Positions 1-10,674 of a DNA stretch of 64,000 bases are shown one piece after another (the stretch's first letter is position 1; every line of letters starts with the position of its first letter). Both the position numbers and the translations under genes were made by a program. A model generated the notes under the pieces. It was not told the DNA's origin. It saw nothing but the letters and a program-made list of their open reading frames with translations, and made no database searches. Source of the stretch: Anthostomella pinea (taxonomy: Eukaryota; Ascomycota; Sordariomycetes; Xylariales; Xylariaceae); the NCBI GenBank assembly GCA_963556695.1, contig CAUWAG010000020.1, forward strand, positions 3,224,001 to 3,288,000, written 5' to 3'.

Positions 1-60
1 TGTTCCACAGCAAACCATCTCGCCGCGCACCTCCCACTCTTCCGCTGCATATGTTTGGAT
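1..60 (+). repeat. relic of a copy-B 5' flank
   Basis: The first bases of the window resemble the stretch at about 18294-18345, roughly 100 bp upstream of the copy-B start codon; both contain TGTTCCAC followed by ATCTCGCC and a C-rich stretch. No coding part of a B-type gene follows here. Together with the copy-B-like 3' fragment at 2262-2400 it suggests that a second B-type gene once flanked copy A and was lost. Hand alignment only. Confidence 0.45.
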
Positions 61-499
61 GAGGAGGGCTCATAGTGAAGGCCGGGATTCATTGCCGTTG
101 TGCGCAGCGAAAGGTAAGTTGGTACTGGCAGTGCAGGTGATGTAGGTGAGTCAGATAGGTGCTTGCCGACCAACTGTTATCAACTGTATTAAGCACAAGC
201 ATGATTGAAACAACATTAGCAATTGTTTCACGAGCGAACGAAGGGCGAAAAGCTTTAGTTAGTATGGAATGCTTCTTCCTTTCTCCGGGCTGACCAACCG
301 TCGTCCATGTTGGCTCTATGAGTCTCGTGGTGAAGTGCCTTACGATGTAGCTACTGCATGGTGGTTTCATGATGATGGCCCGGCATAGCAGTACCTTTGA
401 CAGTATATATAATTCGTGGAAAAGGGGGAAAATAAGAGAATAGAGTGATATGCCTTATGGAGCATTACTATTTAGGTAATGCAAGTCATTAAGGAAAAC

Positions 500-1070
500 A
501 TTCAACTAGCAAACATCGGACGGTAGTAACCACGAACTTCCCAAGAAGCACATATGACCATGAAATTTATCCAAGAGAGGTGTAGGAAGCAGAGGAAACA
601 AACGAGGTGCAACTAAATGACTTGAAATCCAGAACCCACGAAAAGATACTATATAATAACATACACGGCACCACCGTTTTGGAAATCCAACTGCCACTAC
701 ATATTTCCGGGTTTTCTGTCCCAGAGATACGGTGCTGGTCACCTAGGAGGTAGCTAAGGAGAGGGATGAAGCACCCTGCATGGAAGCTCGACTTGTAATT
801 CAAATACATACATATGCCTTGCAGAGCCATCAGGCATCTACACACACCGTCCGCTGTACTCTGTTACCCCAGCGTCCACTTGAGTTCTTTTCCACGCGCT
901 TTTTCCCCCATCGCCACTGCTTTCGCTGCACCACGCAGTCAGCCGGCCCATCTTCACCTTTGTCAAGCTGAGTTAACCAGCTTGCCATCATATTCATCGT
1001 CCGTATTTCGCCTCTAATCTCAGCATCGCACACGAATATTTCCTCAAGATCAACACACTGTGTCAACAAC
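500..1070 (+). repeat. duplicated 5' flank of copy A
   Basis: This stretch aligns by eye with about 20040-20562, upstream of copy C. Shared landmarks in the same order are CTAGCAAACATC, TCCAAG, TTTCTGTCC, ATACGGTG and ATATGCCTTGCAGAGCC, followed by a pyrimidine-rich leader up to the ATG. The duplication therefore includes promoter and leader, so copies A and C may be expressed alike. The reading frames on both strands here are short and look spurious. The first 500 bases hold nothing else I can support. Confidence 0.65.
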
Positions 1071-1981
1071 ATGGGTCGATCTAGTAAGGCTCTCCGAGCG
1101 AAAAAGCGAATCATCGCAGCCGGCGAGGATAACTCTGCGGGCCCTTCTGCTGCGCTCCTCGCCCCAGGTCGTCAACCACACACGCTCGCCGGCGCAAACC
1201 TCTCCGAGTTCAAGTACGAATTCCCTGGTTTCTACTTCGGCCCCGGTCAATCCAGCCTGCTGGTACGTATAAAACAGGTCCCTCTCACGCCTACAGTCCT
1301 CACTGCTGTGACTATGCACCTCCTTTCACTTTGGTCCTGTACTAACACTTGATAGTAAGTAAATCTGCCGAACTCTACCCATCCCCTCTCCGAACCCAAA
1401 CGCAGACCATAGGAACTAACCAAGACCTCTTCGACAACAGCAAGAATGAGGAGCTACGAGGTCTGCTCGCCACAATGGGAGTGCGTTTTATGTACCAGGC
1501 CACACCGCACCTCCTTTCGCTGCTTTCCGCCATCTTCCGCTTCGCGTCCCAACAGCGAGAACACTACGACGTCAACAACGAAACCGACGCCATGAAGAAC
1601 GCATTCTACGCGCGCGTCGTAGCCGCTGGTAGCGCCGACACAGGCCCGCAGTCGAAAGTGCCCCCCAACATGGGCCAGCTCGAAGCTGTCAGTGTCCGCA
1701 AGCTCACCGACCTCTATGTCGACAAGAGAAAGAGCTTCCAGAAGCGCCAGATGCGAAAGGGCACGTCCGAGCAGGACGAGGGCAAGGGAAATGACAGAAA
1801 CGACGACGAGAACGACGACGAGGATGAGGTCCAGATCGAGGACAATAACAAGGACAAGGCTGCCGGGGACAAGTACACGAAGAAGCAGACGGTTCTGCTG
1901 AAGTACATCGACCAATGGATCGACTGGGTGGAGGTTCAAAAGGACCTCCTCCGATTCCTCGATGCACATGAGAAAGCATGA
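1071..1981 (+). CDS. unrecognised paralogous protein, copy A
   Basis: I do not recognise this family. The model is exon 1 at 1071-1261 and exon 2 at 1441-1981, together 732 nt, or 243 aa. The join makes codon CT|C and restores a frame shared with copies B and C. The N-terminus is basic (MGRSSKALRAKKR), followed by a conserved FKYEFPGFYFG block. Exon 2 has a conserved helical segment (LLATMGVRFMYQATPHL, FYARVVAAG), a low-complexity acidic/lysine stretch, and a tryptophan-containing amphipathic tail (DQWIDWVEVQKDLLRFL). There is no signal peptide or membrane segment. Copy A is the only one of the three whose frame is open from start to stop under the twin-intron model, so it is probably the functional copy. 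Sister genes start at 18437 and 20563. Confidence 0.75.
1262..1440 (+). other. [D1]-type twin intron (stwintron), copy A
   Basis: An internal intron runs from 1263 (GTACGT) to 1355 (branch CTAAC, acceptor TAG). Removing it brings G1262 next to TAAGT at 1356, which makes the donor GTAAGT of an external intron ending at 1440, with branch ACTAAC and acceptor AACAG. A single intron 1263-1440 would run into TGA at once. The alternative acceptor at 1405 keeps frame but has no good branch point and is not the conserved site. The same arrangement appears in copies B and C. Confidence 0.7.
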
Positions 1982-2091
1982 ATAGGATGGATGCTGTGTC
2001 CGTTCTGCCGCCTGGTTCTGTTGTCTCTTCCCTGGCTTCTCTCTGGTCACAGGCAAGGTAAACGCCCCTAACCTATTCCGATTGAACTGCG

Positions 2092-2236
2092 CTGAATCGC
2101 CTAGAGCAGCAACATGAAGGGTTCGACTCCCTAGACTTCGGTATTTTTTTCTCTTGTTGTCTGTCTCTTCGCAGCTCGCCGCTGAAGGACTACGGGTCCA
2201 CGATCGCCTGGCGCGGTTGGGTTCGAATCCCTCTGC
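2092..2236 (+). other. two tRNA-like (B-box) relics
   Basis: Two stretches downstream of copy A carry T-arm/B-box cores: GGGTTCGACTCCC near 2119-2131 and GGGTTCGAATCCC near 2219-2231. The second is preceded by a hairpin (GGACTACGGGTCC) and a CG-rich stretch that could be a long variable arm. It is bracketed by GCAG (2171) and CTGC (2233). Neither folds into a complete cloverleaf by hand, so these are at best decayed tRNA genes or tRNA-derived repeats. Confidence 0.3.
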
Positions 2237-2261
2237 TTTTGTTCTTGTTTCTTGCTCGGCT

Positions 2262-2400
2262 TGTAGGCTACGAAGTATGACGCCGCCCGACAGGTCAAGA
2301 AGGAAAACCTTCTGGTGAAGTTCGTGGATCGCTGGATTCAGTGGCTGGAGGTAGAGAGGGAAAGGCCGTCGACTCGGGCTTCTTCGAGGCCTGTTGGCGT
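2262..2400 (+). pseudogene. copy-B-like C-terminal fragment
   Basis: Bases around 2325-2385 closely match the 3' end of copy B (about 19275-19360), including FVDRWIQWLEVE against LVDRWIQWLEVE and the following VDPGVFEA-type stretch, which is shifted here. It has no 5' part of the gene and no matching stop. Copy A ends differently (DQWIDWVEVQKD), so this is a truncated B-type relic and not a repeat of copy A. Confidence 0.7.
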
Positions 2401-2601
2401 CAATTCGGTGTTTGCTCTTAAGCGGCGCCTCAATTGCGTTCGTCATATTGACGAGACTTCAGCCGGTCGCCCTGCGGACTTCATAGTTTGGTACCAAAAA
2501 GTGAAATTTAACAGACTGCAACTGAGTAAATGCATAACTACAGAGTTTCCGATCCGTCCCATTTACTGCGTATTTTTCAATGGCATTCTGGCAGATCTTC
2601 C

Positions 2602-5454
2602 TTAGAACTTGAACCCCCGATAGATGAAACCGCCTCTTAGCTTGCTAGCGGTTAACATGGCAAAACACCCTGACTCGGTGATTATGCCAGGGACTCCATT
2701 CCAGCTTCCGAGGGCATACTCGCCCTCGGAGTAGAAACCATCAGACGAGACATCAGACGAGACATCAGACGAGACATCAGACGAATCGTCATCGTTGGAG
2801 GAATCCCCATGTCCTCCAACTGACCTCCGCGGCGAGGACCGGAAATCTTCGATCGGGACGCTCGTGTCTGACTCGAGCTCACCGATATTCAGCGTTCTTC
2901 CCTCCGTCGACGTGATCTGGCAAGGACAGCATAACGTTACGCTCTGCAGAGATATCCAAGGTTAGCGGTGTAGTTTTAGTGTTGGAATAGGCACGTCCTG
3001 CTTGATTATACGAGCGGAGACCCCTTTTCACAAGCACCTGAGTGGCCTGCTTAGGTATGCAAGTAAATTTGAACGGTTACTGACCTTGATTACCCTTTCT
3101 ACCCTTTTGTCTCCCCGCGAGCTCTATCCATAGTGGCGTACCGGGATCGGTCAATAGTAGCTTCACCACAGGGTCCGCTTGATTCACAGTGTCGAGAAGC
3201 TTGATAATTATATCTACACCGCCCTGAAGGGACCCATGTAAGCGCGAGACTGAATCGACGACGATGAATATGGCGTTCCCGTCGTTATCCTCGGACAGTT
3301 CATTCAGAAGGCGGGCCAGCATCCTAGCAAGTCTCGATAGAGTGGTCAGAGGCTTCCGATTGGAGGTCTCCCTCAGGAACGCTAGGTCGATAGCTGGTCT
3401 GTGTTTTGTGATATACAATACCAGCTGGCCAACGAGAGACTTCATCATCGCCAGTGGACCAGAGGCTTCGTCGTCAGGATTTTCGATCGTCCTGATGGCG
3501 CTCATATAGGCGAGAACTGGAAACCCGGAAACCGCGGAGATGCTGTTAGCCAGGAAAGCAGACGCTGCTGTGAGCGGGTTGACCAGCTCCTGAGGGTGTG
3601 TCTCCGCATCAATGACCAGGGTGCTAGATTCTGACGAAGTCAGCCATGACTCGACTTCTTCTGACCCTATGATCCATTGCAATTGATCTTTCTCACCAAG
3701 GCCCAAGGAGTTTATGTTTTCAAGGCAGTCGTCTGTGTCCTTCTGATGCTCCGGGATGGGTACGCGAACTGCACGAAGCCGTTTCTGTGCTTGGGACCAG
3801 CGCTTATCGCTGGTATTAACAACAGAAGGACCGGCAGTGAGCTTCGTTCTTCGAGCTTGATTATTGTCAACTTGTAATAAGCATCTTTGTTAGCTCAGCG
3901 CGGGAAGAGGGTAAGCTTCAGGCCGAACTGACTTGTCCCAGGTTTGCTGTTGAAGTCGGCGTTGCTTGCCAGGACTCGATAAAGCGTATTGCACACCCTG
4001 GATGGAAGCTGCTCCATGATTTGTCCGATAAGATACGCGTCTTTCTCATGTCGTTCGTTGAAAATTGATGATGAGCTGCTCAGTGGACGTGCTTGGCAGC
4101 GAATAGGGGGGCAACAATACCGTCAAGCCTCATGTTCATTCCTGTCACGTGCTCCTCAATGCGTCCTAGTCTCTTCGAATCACATATCCGAGCCTCTTGA
4201 CTGAAAGCTTTGACGGCCGTTTCTAAATTCTCAGTGGCTGTTGTGATGTTCGCGCCATACTGCTCCCCCTTGAGGGTAATTGAGATGCTCTTCCCTGGAT
4301 GGAGTAAGCCTTTGGTTCATCCATCCATGATGCTGGATAGAGTTCGCGAAGGAGAAAACGATGTGCGGCGGCATAAGCACTGATTTGGTTATTACTCCGT
4401 CGAGAAACTCATGGAGTAACCCATGGGGGTAAGTGTTTATGCTGTTGAACGCCAGCAAAAGTGGAGTTCTGGCCTCTCTGCCAGTAGCCTATTTAACATA
4501 TGCCGGGTTGTTATACCGTCAGGATATCAACCGCCGGGAGTAGAACTTACTCTTGAAGCTCTTTGCGAGCCCTTTCACTATGGCCTCTAAAAGCTCGAAT
4601 ATCGCGACGAACACCCCATCAGCAAACGATTTCAGCTTTCGTGACTGCTTGTGAACGTCGATGACTGCGCTAGTCTGCTCTAGCCGGGCGGGGATCTGTC
4701 CCAAAGCTCCGTAGATCTCTTCTCGCAGGTCCTCCGCCCTGTCTAGAGCCCCCAGGATGACTGTAAAGCCACCACAGATGGGTGAGCCATATGTGTCGCT
4801 CGGTATGAAGCTCAGTAGGTTGTTCAAAGCGCCCCTGTGCTCGATCACTCGACGGAAACACTGCCGGATTTTGCCAAGGCATCCCGGGGCTTTCGAGGCG
4901 TTCTGGTGGGTCGACTGCAGAGTCTTGGCAATCTGCAGAACATCTTGCATCTGGTAGTCATCTGGCTTCTTGATCTCGATGTTGAGTTTCTTGTCAAGCT
5001 TGCGTTCCTTTAGGGTCTTGCAGAATGCCGATAGCGTCTCGTTGAACCGCGTCATTCGCAGCTCCGACTCCTTGAAATAGTCTTGTCTGTAGCGCTTCAG
5101 TCCAGCTCCGGCCCGAATGATGAAAACACCGAATGATGAAAACACCGAATGATGAAAACACCGAATGATGAAAACACCGAATGATGAAAACACCGAATGA
5201 TGAACACCAAAGGGTGACTGCAGATAGGGCGTTACTCACTCTGAGAATTCCGATGGTGCTACAAACTTGTCGATTTCCGGGGCATACTGAGGGGCTTGTG
5301 GTGTCGCAATCATCTCGGCCAGCTCAGAGCCGAATGCCTCCTCGGGCCGGTTCTCGATGAACTCGACGGCGCTATTCGACAGTGTACGAGACCTCAGCAA
5401 TGCTGGCCATGTCTGCGCCGCCATGGTGTCATTCCTGAAGGGCAGGAGGCCCAA
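2602..5454 (-). CDS. NACHT/STAND-like protein with DUF7708-type region
   Basis: This multi-exon minus-strand gene belongs to the fungal NLR-like class, judged from remembered family features. Likely exons are about 5454-5238 (a start at 5424 is also possible), 5116-4551, 4294-3970, 3870-3094 and 2935-2602. Exon 2 carries the DUF7708-like region (RVIEHRGALNNLLSFIPSD, YGSPICGGFTVILGA). The fourth exon has the NTPase-like region (LVIDAETHPQELVNPLTAAS, AIFIVVDSVSRL); where a Walker A glycine-lysine loop would be expected there is none. The C-terminus ends in an SSDV-repeat acidic stretch. A frame slip near 4085 and an unresolved exon phase near 3090/2940 suggest a damaged gene or wrong exon ends. 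It stands head to head with the AAA+ gene at 6031. A role in self/non-self recognition is inference only. Confidence 0.55.
2738..2784 (-). repeat. 12-bp tandem repeat encoding SSDV
   Basis: About four units of a 12-bp repeat (ACATCAGACGAG on the plus strand) lie in the last exon of the NACHT-like gene. On the coding strand they read Ser-Ser-Asp-Val, next to a further acidic run (DDDSSD). Because the unit is a multiple of three, copy-number change keeps the frame. Confidence 0.85.
5113..5208 (-). repeat. 16-bp tandem repeat, six units, in an intron
   Basis: Six nearly perfect units of CCGAATGATGAAAACA lie between the first two exons of the NACHT-like gene, downstream of a GTGAGT donor. The last unit lacks a few A residues. 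Translated, the array gives an F-, H- and S-rich peptide unlike the flanking protein. The unit is not a multiple of three, which fits a non-coding intron position. Confidence 0.85.
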
Positions 5455-6030
5455 GCCGTAAACTAATCGTGTAGGGCAGATCGGTGGTGAAGAGGATGGC
5501 GGGAGACCCGATCATCTGTGGTCGAATAGGTAGGTAGGTACGCAGCGGCTCCGTGGTTATACCGTCCAGATACGACTAGTACATTGCTTATGCCAGGTGG
5601 TTATGCCAGTCGTTTTCTCAACCACTTGGAAGGAAGGCATCACGCCAGACTGTTCGAGGTTGCCTCATGTCGTTCTGTGCAACAAGGAACTCCGCTCCAC
5701 CATCCATGTCCCACATGCAGCCTCTGAAGACGCCCACGTCGCAACGAGGCGTTCCATATGCACGAGGTGTGCATTGTGCATATGTGACATGCCATCCTGG
5801 AGGTCTGAATGGTCGCCTCGTGCCATGCCATCCAACTGCTCTGCAACCCGTTCCGTTGGCCCAAACTCCTTCCACAGCGGGCTCTGGTCGTCTCTGCTAC
5901 CTCCATAACTGAGCCCGCTCGTGAATCACAATCCATTCACGTTGTCGTCGGTCGGTCAACGCCACACTCACACTGCACAAGCGGTATGGACCATAGGTGC
6001 AATTGAGAGCAACAACACTGCTACCACAGG

Positions 6031-9000
6031 CATGTCGACAGACGAAGCCCCCGCCGGGCAAACACACGAGAGCACGGAACATGCTGAGTCACACTCAGCC
6101 AACGACGGCATCAACAAGGCATTGTCCGAAACAACCCCTAGCGATGGAGCGGTACACATAGACGGCACTTCTAGCAGCAAACCCGTCGAGGGTCGTTCTT
6201 CTCCGCCGACACCCATGCAGGCGGAGACGAGAGATGTCGATGTTGAAGAGGAAGGAGATTCCTCGTCAGTGACAGCTCTTCCGATGGCGAGGTCGAAAGG
6301 GCTAGCCGTTTGGGAGTTGACAAGCTTTTCCATGCTTATGTCCGCAGAACAGTGAAGGATAACAGATGATTCCCAATTTTGGACAAGGCTAAGGGCCTCG
6401 GTTGGTTGAGAGCCTCGTCGACTACGTTCATGGTCTGGAATCCCGTGTCGGTGACCTGGAGTCAAAACTGGAAATCAAAAGGGGGCAAATACCCGCCCAA
6501 TCAACACCACAGCCGCCAGCCGTCGGATTTGAGGTGAAGTTTTTTCCTATAGCAGAGGAAATTGACAATCGTGGTTACTTCAAGCAAGACCGGGAAACGA
6601 TTTCAAACATCTATCGATCGTATGTCGATCGCAGTCACTTCATTCGAGCAGCTTATCGATGGAAAAAGGAAGCACCCGTACAGTTACCTGAGACAGAAGG
6701 GGTTGAACCAAATCCAGCAGACGTCGAGATTGTCGGCATTAGAGTCCACTCGAATCCCGTTCAAAGCTTCATGCAGCACTGGGTTGGTTCCCTTGTTACC
6801 GGACCGGGCCCAGTTGAGCTCTACGGATCATTCCGTCTGGTTCTCTCCCATCTCGCAAAGTTTCGTCAACATCTTGCATGGCTTCAAGAAGAGTAAGCGC
6901 ATTAACCTCGAGTCTACTCATGTTGTTTTTACCAGGGGTTTGGCAGTTCCAATAGCAGCCATTCATCAAAACAGCCACCAAACCGCTGCTCCCTTCCACT
7001 GCAAATCAGTGTTCGCTACCCTTTACCTGTAACCAAATCTGACATAAAATACCTAGGTTTGATGGGGCTAATGAAAGACTCGTGCCTACCGAAGTGATTA
7101 AGAGCGAGCCGTTGAAGGTTAGTAGAACTCTTCCCCCTGCTGCATTCAGTAAGACATGCAACAACATTGAAGCCTCCAGCGTCCCCAATAGAGACATTAT
7201 TTCCAATCAGAATCATGGCATAAGCGAGGAGTCACGTGCTTTTGCTACCCGTTTTCATTGGTATAAGCAGTGCTGAACATGTTTAACGCTTGCTGACCTA
7301 TGAACACTTATAGACTGCTTCTGAGCGCCTTCAAATTGGACCTGCAGTAGCGAGTGCAGAGCTGATGGTGTCTCCGGACCAAGTTGGAGAAGCGCTGACC
7401 CATTTCAGAGAGTTTTTGAACTTTGTGGAAAAATGGTTGAAGCCCCAGATTGACTTGTACACAGCAGTACGAGAAGGACAAGTCTCCAAGATCTCGTTCG
7501 AAAACTTGTGGATGCTGTTTCATCGCAGCGACACCATCTACTGCCTCAACAAGAAAGGTTACCTGGTACCGGGAGTCCGCGATACCAGCGTTGGGTTGAG
7601 TTCTTCCTTATATACGAGCCGAAGTGAGCCCACGCCCCAGGCGTACTCTGTTGTACATGCCTCAGGAGGCGTGGCCTCAAGCCAAAGGAGAGGGCCGAAG
7701 GGCATCGCCCAGTTCAGTGATTTGGTACAAGAAAACAGAGTGCGCCAAGAAGAGGTGGTTCTGGGCATTGGAGAGCGGTTTACCCCGCTGGTGGTGCACT
7801 GCTTCTGTATAAAATCTGATGCAGACAGATACACCGCCGTCGATGACTGTTTCATGTTCAAGCCTTTCGAAGGGGAATCAGAGATCACCAACCTTGAAGC
7901 CTTCCCCCTTCGCTTCCATCGACAGAAAGATCGAGTGGTGGAGGACGTTCTGTAACGAGGCCGCAAGTTCGTCGATATGACCGCCATCTCGCATCTGAAC
8001 TATGAAGGCCTGACTGTTGGCGAGGACAACGAAGAGGTATGTTGATTTAGTCTGTCATATACCAGACACAACCGCAAGACCATTTTCTCTTCACTCCTCG
8101 TGCAAAAGGCTAAGCGGCATTTAATTTTATCTGTCCCATAATTCAGAGCCAGGAGCCCAGAGAGCCTCATGGCGGGCAAGGTGCGGTTTAGGGATGAACC
8201 ACTGTATTGTCGCTTCTCCTGCATCACACCATTATGGTTTCAACTCAATAACCTACCTGTCAAACAGCGTGTATTATGATGATTCTGATTTGAGTGTTGT
8301 GTTTCTGTGTTGTGTGTCTGTGAAAATCCTTCTGTGGGCTAGGTGGCCTAAAAATGCCCTATTGGCCTTATTGGTGCACTGCCACCTCCCTGAACGCCAC
8401 GGTGGCTTGTGCGCCATCCAACACTACCTTCTGGGCACAAACTATGAAGAATGACTTGATGTAGCTTGTAAGCCCTGTTATCGTCGATATGAAGCTTGCC
8501 TTTCAAGAAAAACCAGATGCCCTTCCAACTTTTGGTCCGCTCCGGCTTGAGACACCGAGTGATGTGATTGTGATTGTAGTCCTCGGAACAAACCCTCCAA
8601 GTTACTAGTGCAAGGGCCAATTGCATCCACGGTCTTCATTGCCAGCGATAGATTTGCAAGTGCGACGTCTACGCATATGGGGGCCCCCGGAAACCTTGCC
8701 AACGTCAACAGAATGTTGAAGAGAAATCTTCTTGACTATCAAACAGAGGCGAATGATCCAAAGCTAGTCCGTGAAGAGATCAACGGCATTTGGAAGTGTC
8801 ACGGCACTAGACGACAGCCCTACAGTTCCAGGGGTCTCACCCCTATATATACCAGATCCTGTCACCTAGCTAGCTTCATAGTTTTCTTCCCTCCTCACGT
8901 ACATCAACAGAGTCATTTCTACAGTCTCTTGCAGTCGGACCGTGACAGGAAGCCACAAATCTCTTACACCTTCTTCCCGGCACTGTTCCTGGCTATGCGT

Positions 9001-10674
9001 TGCGAAGCCGCAAATGGAGTGAGTGATTCCTTCAATACTTCTTCTCTGCGGCCGCGAAGGCGTGATGTTAATAACAGTCTACGCAGTGACTCTGGACATC
9101 AATCTGCTCCAGCCCGTGCTCCATGAGACAGGGTGGAAAGACCGTAAGTAATTTTCTTAGAGCCGCTACATTCAACCCTCATAAGTCTGGTCCGCACCTT
9201 AATAGGTGGAGTTTCGACTTCGAGATACAGTACTTAATGGTAGTACTGGAATAAGCACACTGGAATAAGCACTCTTGATATAACCATGATTTTGTTTCTA
9301 CTTTCTAGGCTGATATTATCCTGCGTAGTGGTTTTACCGACGGGACACAAAGAGATCGTTCAGGCGATGGTCGAAAATCATGCCGCAGGCACTGGTACCC
9401 TTCCGAATGGCATCAACAAACCGGCCGAAGTTGACCTTGTTCGACGAAAAGGCGAGTGTGATGATTCGTTTATATTTCACCCAACCTAGTATTCTGACCC
9501 TATGACTCTAGGGAAGGGATGTATCATCCTTATACACGGGGCTCCTGGTGTCGGGAAGACCTCTATTGCCGGTAAGTACTATGGAGACTATGGTACTGAA
9601 CTGAGCGAGCCACCCTCTAATCACTCTCGCAGAATGTGTCGCCGCGTACACCAGTCGGCCTTTGTTCCCTATCACCTGTGGTGATATTGGGTACCAACCA
9701 GACCAGGTGGAAAGGAGTCTCGATAAGCTATTCCGCCTGGCACATAGATGGGGGTGCGTCTTATTGTTAGACGAGGCTGACGTCTTCTTGGCCAAGCGTA
9801 ATAAGGAGGACATCAAACGCAACGGTTTAGTGTCAAGCAAGTATCACTTGCTCTTGTGCAAGCAATCATTTCGTGGTTGCTTTCCATTGAAAAGTGTGGT
9901 CTAACGAGTTCAGTCTTCTTGAGGATCTCGAGTGGGCGCCCTCGACGATGTCTTCCGATCCCGTCTCCATCTGACGCTGTATTATCCGCAGCTCGACAAA
10001 GACCAGAGTCGAAAAATCTGGAAAATGAACATCAAGCGCTTCGAGAAAATCAACGCAGAGCGAGAGAGAGCCGGATGGCCACCTATACACTTCAACAAGA
10101 GGAAGATCCTCCAGTACGCGGATCGCAATTTCGATAACATTCGCTGGAACGGCCGACAGATCCGCAACGCGTTCCAGACCGCTCTCGCGTTGGCCGACTA
10201 CAAGGTGCGTGATACACCAACGAAGTCACCTAGTTTATCTACCAAAGAGTTTCGCACAATCGCCGGAGCATCAAGGCAGTTCGACGAGTACTTGCACGCC
10301 ACGCACGGCGCTGATGAGGAGAAGATCGCACAGACAGACAAGGTGCGTGGAGTGGTCAGACAGAGAGTGGCTAAGAAGCTTCATTCTTTGCCCGGTTCCG
10401 AAGAGTCCGGTAGCTCGTCTGATTCCGATGATGATCGATCGTCCTCATCTAATAGTGCTTCTGACGACTCTTCATTCCACGCAAGCCACTCAGGTCGCAA
10501 GAAGAAGACGAGTACGTCCAAGAAACACGCTTCAAAGAAGAAGAAGGACAAGAGGAAGGGGGAGTCCAAGCTCGAGAAGGAGAGGAAGAAGAAGAAGAAG
10601 AAAAAGGGGCAAGCGAAGAAGGAAGCTGAAGACAGCGGGAGTAACAGCGACACGAACTCGGACTCGGACGACTG
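6031..10674 (+). pseudogene. decayed DUF7025-type AAA+ ATPase
   Basis: This matches from memory the fungal AAA+ family with an N-terminal DUF7025 region. Pieces in order: Ser/Glu-rich N-terminus (6031-6340); coiled segment LVESLVDYVHGLE and a DUF7025-like stretch (6402-6893); HFREFLNFVEKWLKPQIDLY to GRKFVDM (7365-8038); LPGTVPGYALRSRKW (about 8970-9020); LPTGHKEIVQAMVENHAAG (9340); Walker A GAPGVGKTS (about 9540); ITCGDIG; Walker B LLLDEADVF (about 9763); WNGRQIRNAFQTALALADY (about 10145); then a Ser/Asp- and Lys-rich tail ending at 10674. Damage: a frame slip near 6260, a stop at 7953-7955 inside a conserved block (CAA to TAA would explain it), an LTR at 8258-8423, and loss of the sensor-1 block near 9920-9945. 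Several other breaks are ordinary introns (GTAAGC at 6893, GTAAGT at 9144, GTAAGT at 9572). The arrangement beside the NACHT-like gene is head to head. Confidence 0.65.
8258..8423 (-). mobile_element. solo LTR (166 bp) with 5-bp target duplication
   Basis: The segment begins TGTCAAAC and ends CCAACA (TG...CA ends) and is flanked by perfect CTACC direct repeats at 8253-8257 and 8424-8428. It is a reverse-complement relative of 19818-19978, sharing the order TGTCAAAC, GTGTATT, GGGCTA, AATGCCCTATT, TGCACTGCCACCTCCCTGAACGCCACGG. No internal retrotransposon sequence is attached. It lies inside the decayed AAA+ gene. Confidence 0.85.

Noticed and set aside
1263..1405. Simple single intron for copy A (acceptor at 1405)
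   Set aside because: It keeps frame but ignores the conserved second branch point and acceptor and would add residues absent from B and C; RNA data could still reinstate it.
1454..2446. 330-codon minus-strand frame
   Set aside because: It is antisense to copy A exon 2 and its 3' flank, and the plus strand is supported by paralogs.
5597..5912. Small plus-strand ORFs between the NACHT-like and AAA+ genes
   Set aside because: No motif, and they overlap in several frames; this is best read as the shared promoter region.
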